The notes under the pieces: generated by a model
What the model was told of the DNA's origin: nothing
Databases searched by the model: none
The model's input: the letters and a program-made list of their open reading frames with translations, nothing else
Position numbers and translations under genes: made by a program
Shown: piece by piece, positions 57,064 through 64,000 of the stretch
Numbering within the stretch: position 1 is the first letter of the stretch
Layout: each line of letters begins with the position of its first letter
NCBI RefSeq assembly: GCF_000003815.2
Contig: NC_049992.1
Coordinates: 13,043,369 to 13,107,368, forward strand
Source: Branchiostoma floridae
Lineage: Eukaryota; Chordata; Leptocardii; Amphioxiformes; Branchiostomatidae
Direction of reading: 5' to 3'
DNA: 64,000 bases

Positions 57064-59438
57064 TCACTGGTCCTGAAGCTTCTTCTTGATCTTGGCGGCC
57101 ATCTTGCCTGCAGGTGGGCCTGGCCGTTGTCTCCTAGTGACGCCAGGTGTATCCAGGTGTGCTGCCACTTCCCCCTGCATCTTCTCCATCAGTTTCTCCT
57201 GCTTGTCCTGGAGAATCTCCTTACGCTGCCAGATAAGTATGTTGTAGCCTGAAGGGAGCAATGAATATCAATGTTCAACTCTGAATGGCTTAACCTATAT
57301 TTTGGTTCATCATAGGGTACAGACCAGGGCTGTCTCAAGGACCCGTCCCTCCATCCCAGGACGGAAAATTGCTTGTTGGAACAGAAAAAAAATTCCCCCA
57401 ATCCGTCGGAAAAATCTAAACTTCATTACCTGCAACTGTTGAAGACTGGCTTAAAATGATATACTTAACGAGGACAATCAACAACATCAAAAACAATGAA
57501 TGGCACAGAAAAAAATGAGAGGCTGGAGACAGCCCTGGTACAGACACTATACCAGCCATCATGTACAGTTGGGGCATCCTGACTAGACAGCTTTAAGTAA
57601 CGCTTGCAGCTACATGTGCAAAAGTTAGGTGCAATATTCAGTATGATATAAAATCAGCTGCTGTTGCACAGCTTGCTTGCAAAGTTGGCATGTTATGCCA
57701 ATCGGTAGTAACAGATACATATACAGGCAGACTACTTTAATCAACTCTAGTATATAAACATATTTCAAGTTACTCTTCAAATGTTGATAAATACAGCAGA
57801 CACATACCCATTGCTGAGACCAGTGACTCTCCACTTGGACTAAACTTGTTGAGCTGTAGAGGTAGTAGGGTGTACATGTGTTAAACAGACAAAAGATAGG
57901 CAAAAACTCTTATTCTAGAAGGGAATATATGTTGGCCAGCATCAGAAATCTTATCATCATTGAAATAACTACTTTTCTATAAGAACCTGATAAGGCCTTC
58001 AGTACACACAAGTCAGTCGTGGAAAAAGTAGTCAGTTGATAGTCATTTTGGCTGCAGGACCAAACTGTGAGTGCATCACAATGCTATAAGTCTAATTCTG
58101 TGCACTAGAAATGACCTACAGCTACAGCTACTTACCGACTTGATGCCCGGAGCCCCCTGGTCCTGTAGCTGACACACCGTCTCTCCTGTGTTGATGTTGA
58201 AGATGTCGATGGTGTTTGCCTCCCCAGGAACATGGTGGGGAGACTTGTTATCTGGATACCTGCCCACCACTGCCAGGTCATACATGGGGTGCCAGCAAGC
58301 CTGATGGGTACAAAACATCACAATTATAAAATAACCAAGTAGACACTTAAATAGGCAGACTCTTCATCAAAATTCACCTTATAATCAATTGCAGTCACTG
58401 ACATAATGTATATTTGCAACCAGCTTCTCTGCTGCACCTTGCACTTGAGTCAGAGACTTCTTATTGAAACATGTATAAACAGACCTAATCCTCTATTTGT
58501 ACAGGCACATCCTTAGTGGGCCTCGTATCTCTTAGATCCCAGGCTCCCAAGCTTTTTGAGCACATGTGACTTGCGATATTCCAGGAGTGTTTCGACACAA
58601 TGACCCCCTGAGTTGAGCAATATTGTCCAACATCCCAAAGTACTTTTCAAGAATATAAGTTATTACCTTGATAGGTGTGAGATGCTGGAAGAACCTATGA
58701 GGATGGTAGATGGCAGTGTCCAGTCTGCCCCAGTCTGGTCCGCTATACACTCGCAAGTCGTGGTGCTGGTCAGTGGTCAGCAGCTTGCAGTGGTCATTGG
58801 GGCTGAAGTAAGCTATAGAGACAACACAGTCAACAGTCTCAGCACAAATGCCACACATCTATCCAAAATATATACCTCTTGTTCATCATTCATCAAATAC
58901 TGCAGCCAACCATCATACCTTCACCTCGATATTGTACAGGTGAGAATAGTTGAAAGAAAATTGTTTGAAACAATACTTTGCATATTTTTGTATTAGCTTA
59001 ATGAAGACAGGCAGTTTAAAGGGGGAATCTTATAGACTGTGCCAAATTCCACCAGGCATTCTTATAGAGGGTGAAAACTGGTAGCCTGGGTACCATCCTA
59101 TTTCTACCGGGGCTCCTTACACTCACTTCCCTGTATTTTTTAGGGGTAGTGAGTGTAAGGAGCCCCGGTAGAATACGGATGGAATTAGAAAACTGGTGCA
59201 TGCACAGTCCAGAAAGATAATACCTACTTAGGGTGCCAGTTGACAGAAATATAGTGCTGTACATTAACGTTTATGTACATAATAAATCTTGGGAGATATA
59301 AGAAATGGAAGTTGAAGAGGGACCATTATCAAAGTTGACCATTTTTCTGACTTCTACCCACCTATCAAATATCATTACGATCCATCCAAGGCTTCTTGAG
59401 TTATGCTGTTTACAGACAGATAGAAACACGCACACACA

Positions 59439-59498
<60 letters not shown>

Positions 59499-62400
59499 CA
59501 AACACACCAAAAATGAAACCTTCTTTGTGAAGGTGTAACAACCCACCACTGTTGATAGGATGGTCATGCTCCAGCGTGTACAGTGCGCTGCCCTTCCCCT
59601 CCACCATACGGATGTCCCACAGTTTCACTGTCCTGTCTGTGGATGCAGTCACCAGCAACCAATCACAGCCGGTGTTGAACTCCACATGGGTCACCTTTGA
59701 CTTGTGTAGTCGATGCTGCCACAACTAGGAGTGAGAAACAAATTCAGTTGACTTATAGCTGCTATCAGTCTGTATCTGTATCTGTATCTATATAGCTGGT
59801 ATCTATAAGTCTTTATATCATTGTCATTAACGACTGGACACTTGAATCTGTGCAAAAAAAGTTTTTAAGTTTTCCAGTAAGTACAATTGACCATGTTTAA
59901 AGTATGAAAGAAGCACTCTCACAGGAAGACATTACCAAAAAAAAAAAGAGTCGACCAAGACCTGTATGTGATAGTTCAGTATCCTATGCAGGTAGAGTAT
60001 GCAGATAGAGTAGAAGACACTTTTTCTATCTATTGGTAGTAAAGAAAAGTAAAAGGTAATAGGTTCCTCACCTTTTCTCCCTCTGTGTCCATCATGACAA
60101 CATGACCCTGACTCTCTCCTGCCACCAGCATCTTGTGTGGAGTGTTCACATCCGCTGCACAGTACCAGTTACTGCAGGGTACAGTAGTTATGGGTTAGTA
60201 AGTTTTTCATCATCTATCTACTATTTTGTGACTATCATACTACATTTCTGGGGTTTCTTTCTGACATACCATTAATGACTGAGCACTGATTAATTGTAAA
60301 ACATCTTGCTTAATTTTCTGGTTGGGAAAGACAAAGTTCCTTCCTGTCTGTCAAAAACAAATTGGAACTTCATGACAGGAAACTGATTAAAAAGTTGTTC
60401 TCAAGGATAAGTGTCTGGCAGCCAGATTTAACAATGGAAATCAACAACAAGCAATCCTAAACAATGAATGGGACACAAAAAAGCGTGTGTCCTACCATAG
60501 TCTACCAATGAATTAGAATATGACCTGACATGTATACCTCCAACTGTGTGTGGATAGAAAGTTCCTGTTGTTTCTGCCGTTGAAGTCCAGCAGGTTGACA
60601 GTACCATCCAGCTGAGCTGTGTATACCTGGCTCTCATTCCAGGGGGAGAACTTCAGCGCAGACACATAGCCACCTGGACCAATCTACAAAAGGAAATAAA
60701 TATATAAATTATGGTTGACACCAAAAATTAGTTACTCATGCAACTGGTTATGATTTTGGAAAATCATATCCAGTTGCTTGAGTTACTACTTCTTGGCATA
60801 TCTTATTACCTGGATGTCTAACCTTCATTGATGTAAATTATGGTTTATGTTATAAGTTTATCAATATTCAACTTTTTCTCTAAGCAGGATTATCCAAGAG
60901 AGATGCATTGTAATAAAAGATAGAGATTATGTGAAAGGATTTGCTAGAGAGCAAAATATGTTGTGAAATGAGGACAGCTAGGAATAATATAGGGACAATG
61001 AAGCAACTGAGCATTGATAGGTCAGAAGTGTTTCAGACAGCTTATGTATATTTGACATGGGATAGAATGGCTATTAAAAACAGTTGGAAAAAAAACTGAA
61101 GAAAAAACTACACTAACCCCTTGAATGAAGCAGTCCATGCCAACTTTCTCGAAGTTCCACAAGATGATGTCACCACCCTTGGACCCAGCTGCTACCAAAG
61201 TGGGGTGGGAGGGGTGCCACTCTATGACGGTGACTCGTCTGTCAAACGGACTGGCTGTACGATACAAGCCCAGGGATCGCAAGGTCCGCAGGTACGGCTC
61301 GTGGGGTGATGCATACACCTGGGGATGGGAATGACACATGGACGGGTTTTATACGTTGGCTATCAATATCTGCACTTGATCAACAAGAGTGATTACCAAA
61401 CAATTGTTTACAAAAATAATCAAGAATTCTTTTTTAATCGTGGTTACCTTCCCATTGTTATTCAGTCCCATGGCAGCTCTGTTGAGAGAGAGAACGATGT
61501 TGCTGCTCGACTTCCTCCGAGTCACCTCAAACAACACATCCCCTTCCTCCAAATTCACATACTGCTGGGTCATTTTCTGTTCCTTACGACTTTTAGCCTC
61601 CTTCCCTTTCTTGTCTTGTCCTTTGGTCTTCCCTTTCCCTCCTGTCTTTTTGCCACCTGACGGAGACCCTGTGTTTGAAGATTTCTTTCCACTTGCCTTT
61701 GTTGATGACCTTGAAGAACTAGAACTTTTCTTCACCTTGACTTTTAGACATTCCATGACGGGAGTACCTGAACCTGCCTTCTTCCTTTGCGCAGGTGTTC
61801 CCTTACTTGTTGAAGCTGTTGGTTCAGTTGATTTTCTTTCTGCTAACATCTTTGGTGTCTTTGGACTTTTCTGGTATCTGAAAGCTGAGAGGCCTTTCTT
61901 TACTTCCTCCAGTTGTGAGGCTGGGTTGTCTTGGTCAGAATCTGAATCACCAGACAACTGTGATGCCTGTTTCTTTTCATGCATTTTCCCATTTTTCTTG
62001 TCAAGCAGTTTACCATTTTCTTCAGTCGTTGAATCTGTCCTTTTCTTACGTGAGATACCGGGGGTCACATCTGCTGTGCTTGTTTTCCTGTTTGTCACTG
62101 CACTTGTTTTCCTTCTTCCACTCTCACCTTCTGCAGAAAGCTTTGCAGATTTCTCTTCGACTTTCTTTGTCTTGGAAAGCTTCAACTCTTGTTTTGACAT
62201 TGAAGCACCCTGGCTGCATGTACTGTCTGGGTCGTCTCCATCGGAATCTGTTTCATCCTCAGACAGATTTGATTCCTGATCCTTTGCATGCTTTTTACCA
62301 TTCCTCTTTCCATGATTTTTGCCATTGACCACAGGCTTTGCTGAAGTTCCATTCTTCAGGTCCTTGCTACAAGTCTTCGTCCTTGCAGAGGCTGGACTGG

Positions 62401-62530
62401 TCCTACTGGATGATCTTTTCTTGGCTTTACGAGGCAGAAACTCAGGATTCTCAAAGTCATCTTCATCACTACTGGATGGAGTATCTGAGAGATGCTTCCT
62501 CTTGTTGGACTTCTTGGATGCCGGAGCCAT
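57064..62530 (-). CDS. DDB2: DDB2, UV-damaged DNA binding protein 2 (9 exons, 749 aa)
   Basis: Exons in transcript order: 61448-62530, 61118-61318, 60538-60683, 60072-60171, 59547-59724, 58667-58812, 58136-58300, 57808-57853, 57064-57248. The total is 2250 nt in frame. DDB2 is the WD40 subunit of UV-DDB, which finds UV photolesions in chromatin and links them to the DDB1-CUL4 ligase. The propeller (about residues 362-710) has [53 protein letters not shown] (Arg549, at the position of human Arg273) and [13 protein letters not shown], whose F-Q-H triad (611-613) is the lesion-probing hairpin of the human protein. Residues 1-361 come from one exon and are Lys/Ser-rich with acidic clusters, far longer than the human tail (human total 427 aa). 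A basic extension follows the last blade. Start ATG at 62530 begins MAPASKK; TPI is divergent upstream. Confidence 0.94.
57323..57539. repeat. MITE-like element upstream of the last DDB2 exon
   Basis: Inverted ends ACCAGGGCTGTCTC and GAGACAGCCCTGGT (14 bp, perfect), with GTACAG nearby on both outer sides. It spans about 217 bp in the last DDB2 intron. Confidence 0.55.
59093..59182. repeat. Long hairpin in a DDB2 intron
   Basis: Two 35-bp arms (59093-59127 and 59148-59182) pair with about two mismatches around a 20-base loop. The arm core is CTACCGGGGCTCCTTACACT and its complement. Confidence 0.8.
59425..59496. repeat. (CA)n microsatellite
   Basis: About 70 bp of nearly pure CA repeat with two AA interruptions, in the DDB2 intron just downstream of the exon at 59547-59724. 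Confidence 0.95.
60757..60836 (+). repeat. Diverged copy of the CCAGTTGCTG repeat
   Basis: AAAATCATATCCAGTTGCTT, then TTGGCATATCTTATTACCTG and GATGTCTAAC, follow the order of the repeat at 24325-24400 with scattered differences. It lies in a DDB2 intron. Confidence 0.6.
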
Positions 62531-63062
62531 ACTTACTGTTGTATACACTTAGTTTATCAGGATCATATCTGAAACATCAAATTATGATTCAATGTGAATA
62601 TGTTGTTGCAAGATTTTTTTGTTAATACAGCAATTCACAGCATCATCATCATGACCAAGGAAATTATATGAGTACCGTTATACACGTGGGTGCACAATGG
62701 GTAGGCTTAACTTATCTGGATGTCCTTGGCTATGTTCCTGGGACGAGGAATAATTTGCAAACGCTTGCTTGCGCCTTTAATACCCATACTGGTACTTCCC
62801 CCTCCCCCATATGCGAGCAAACATCACACAGCGCTAGCAGTCAGTACAGATCATGATGACTTTGCAGCCGAAAGGGATCCTACCGCTATCCACGAATAAC
62901 TCCACATACTTCTACGTTACACAAAGTCTTCTACACACACTTACCTTTGTTCTTACGACGTCAACTGCGACAAAAGGCGACTGTGGTGGCTACTAGCTGG
63001 ACAAATGCACAACCCTTTGTAGTTACACAAGCTGATCTGCATTTGTTGTGTAAGGCGAATGT

Positions 63063-63082
63063 GGCGCGAAAACAGTCACGTG
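63063..63082. promoter_or_regulatory. E2F-like site next to a CACGTG E-box
   Basis: GGCGCGAAAA (complement TTTTCGCGCC) is a near-ideal E2F site. CACGTG, recognised by Myc/USF-type factors, follows 4 bp later. They lie about 535 bp upstream of the DDB2 start and 710 bp upstream of the TPI start. Which gene responds is unknown. Confidence 0.4.
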
Positions 63083-63499
63083 GGCGACATAAATACAACA
63101 TTTATGTGGGCGTGGCGCCTAAATACTACTTGTGACTGAGAACTTCTCTCATCTATCACAACAAAAAGTCTCCTTTATGTCAAGTTTTGGTGCAATAATC
63201 ATAGATTCCTTTGTTTAAGGAGCTAAGAAAGAAATGGTTTTCACTTTTACAGACAATAACTTCGTGGCTGACGTCGCATTCCGCAGATTCGATTATAATG
63301 TCGCCACTTCGGAGCTGTAGAATTTGAATATTGGTATCATATTATTCTCTAGTTGATACTTAAATGTATAAATAAACTATGTAAATGCTTCATTTTCACT
63401 TTTAATGTCTAATGAACTATAATGACGTTGAAATGCTAAAAATAGTGCGTCTCGAATAGGAGGCTGGAAACAGCGTGATATGTTCACCCACTTCATGTG

Positions 63500-63778
63500 G
63501 CGGGCCTTTGACCTCACGTAGCCCACATCGGCGGCAAGAAGGACTCAAGTTTCTGTGATCTAAAATAAAGGTAAGAATTTCAATATAGCGCTAGATGTCC
63601 ACGCATTTTTGTGCTCAGTTGTGAACTGCTGTCTTGTTAGACTGATATTTCATTTGGTGAACTCTTGTTTATTTTCCACATCTCTTTGTATATATAAACG
63701 AAAGTGTATTTTCAAGTAAGTGGGTCACCTTGGATTTTTTTCAACGTGTGAATATACTCTAAGTTTGCATATCTACAG
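63500..63778 (+). other. Probable untranslated first exon and intron of TPI
   Basis: A strong donor, AAAG|GTAAGAAT at 63570/63571, and an acceptor, ATCTACAG|AACG at 63778/63779, bound a 208-bp intron just before the TPI start codon. The upstream exon would end at 63570; its start is not known. Confidence 0.55.
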
Positions 63779-63788
63779 AACGAAAACC

Positions 63789-63903
63789 ATGGCGGGAAAC
63801 AACCGAAAGTTTTTCGTGGGCGGGAACTGGAAGATGAACGGCAGTAAAGACTCCATCAACGAGATCTGCGGGTGGCTGACGGCCGGGGACAGGGGAGACA
63901 CCG
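63789..63903 (+). CDS. TPI1: Triosephosphate isomerase, first coding exon (partial gene)
   Basis: The ATG at 63789 opens a 38-codon exon ending in phase 1 before GTAGGG. The product starts MAGNNRKFFVGGNWKMNGSK. The GGNWKMNG motif contains the catalytic Asn and Lys of TPI, which interconverts dihydroxyacetone phosphate and glyceraldehyde 3-phosphate in glycolysis (cytosolic homodimer). The exon ends in the poorly conserved helix after beta-strand 1, at a normal place for animal TPI genes. The remaining exons lie beyond the right edge. ACCATGG is a good start context. Confidence 0.94.
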
Positions 63904-64000
63904 GTAGGGAGTGCGGGACAATGCGTGGAGATATGCACTGTGGGGAGGGGGGTGGCATTGACATTGTACTTGGTTTGCACGTGCATATCGCCGTTGAAAG

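Larger units (their letters stand above)
62531..63788. promoter_or_regulatory. Divergent promoter region between DDB2 and TPI
   Basis: 1.26 kb between start codons on opposite strands. It contains an E2F-like GGCGCGAAAA (63063-63072), an E-box CACGTG (63077-63082), a second GC-rich patch (63107-63120) and a TGACGTCGC word near 63268. The TPI side carries an untranslated exon and small intron. Confidence 0.5.

Noticed and set aside
59271-59567. 98-codon minus-strand ORF with a long Cys-Val run
   Set aside because: Translation of the CA microsatellite.
61389-62279. 296-codon plus-strand ORF
   Set aside because: It is the antisense shadow of the Lys/Ser-rich first exon of DDB2; reversed AAG/TCT codons give an artificial Phe/Leu/Ser-rich, membrane-like protein.

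Overview
The window reads as intron-rich animal nuclear DNA, most likely from a cephalochordate (amphioxus, Branchiostoma). All genes are split by GT-AG introns (one GC-AG), the proteins resemble vertebrate orthologues closely, introns and intergenic DNA are packed with small inverted-repeat (MITE-like) elements, and two runs of N mark assembly gaps. The species assignment is inference; the animal/deuterostome character is well supported. There is no operon, CRISPR array or other prokaryotic feature.

Layout, left to right: (1) the first coding exon of a second FHAD1-like gene, minus strand, leaving the window on the left (1436-1528); (2) a complete 12-exon FHAD1-like gene, minus strand (3750-22204, 887 aa: FHA domain, Pro/Ser-rich linker, coiled coil); (3) PARK7/DJ-1, plus strand (22801-26016), sharing a ~600 bp divergent promoter with FHAD1 that holds a perfect RFX X-box; DJ-1 has an in-frame upstream exon that looks like a mitochondrial presequence, and most of its third exon is lost in an N gap; (4) SLC25A11, the mitochondrial 2-oxoglutarate/malate carrier, minus strand (28995-35313, 9 exons, 312 aa); (5) about 15 kb without recognisable coding exons, rich in transposon remnants; (6) an SPSB1/4-type SPRY-SOCS-box gene, plus strand (50393-53802, 276 aa); (7) DDB2, minus strand (57064-62530, 9 exons, 749 aa), with an unusually long Lys/Ser-rich N-terminal tail that contains an internal repeat; (8) the first coding exon of triosephosphate isomerase, plus strand (63789-63903), continuing off the right edge.

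Exon boundaries were read by hand from splice consensus and codon phase. Every multi-exon model keeps frame across all junctions, except that the DJ-1 model has one exon mostly hidden by Ns. The genes do not form a functional pathway. They look like ordinary housekeeping and ciliary neighbours: FHAD1 (probable cilia/flagella gene), DJ-1 and SLC25A11 (redox and mitochondrial metabolism), SPSB (Cul5 ubiquitin ligase adaptor), DDB2 (UV-damage recognition), TPI (glycolysis). PARK7, FHAD1 and SPSB1 all lie on human 1p36, and TPI1 sits beside SPSB2 on human 12p13, so the order looks like a piece of an ancestral chordate linkage group.

Mobile DNA is the other main theme: two Harbinger-like non-autonomous elements with TAA target duplications and the same unusual end structure, an element with an 8-bp target duplication, a TTAA-flanked element, at least four copies plus one solo end of a TACAGTCAAACCTGT inverted-repeat family, several foldback hairpins, a 63-bp tandem array and the 3' end of a non-LTR retrotransposon.
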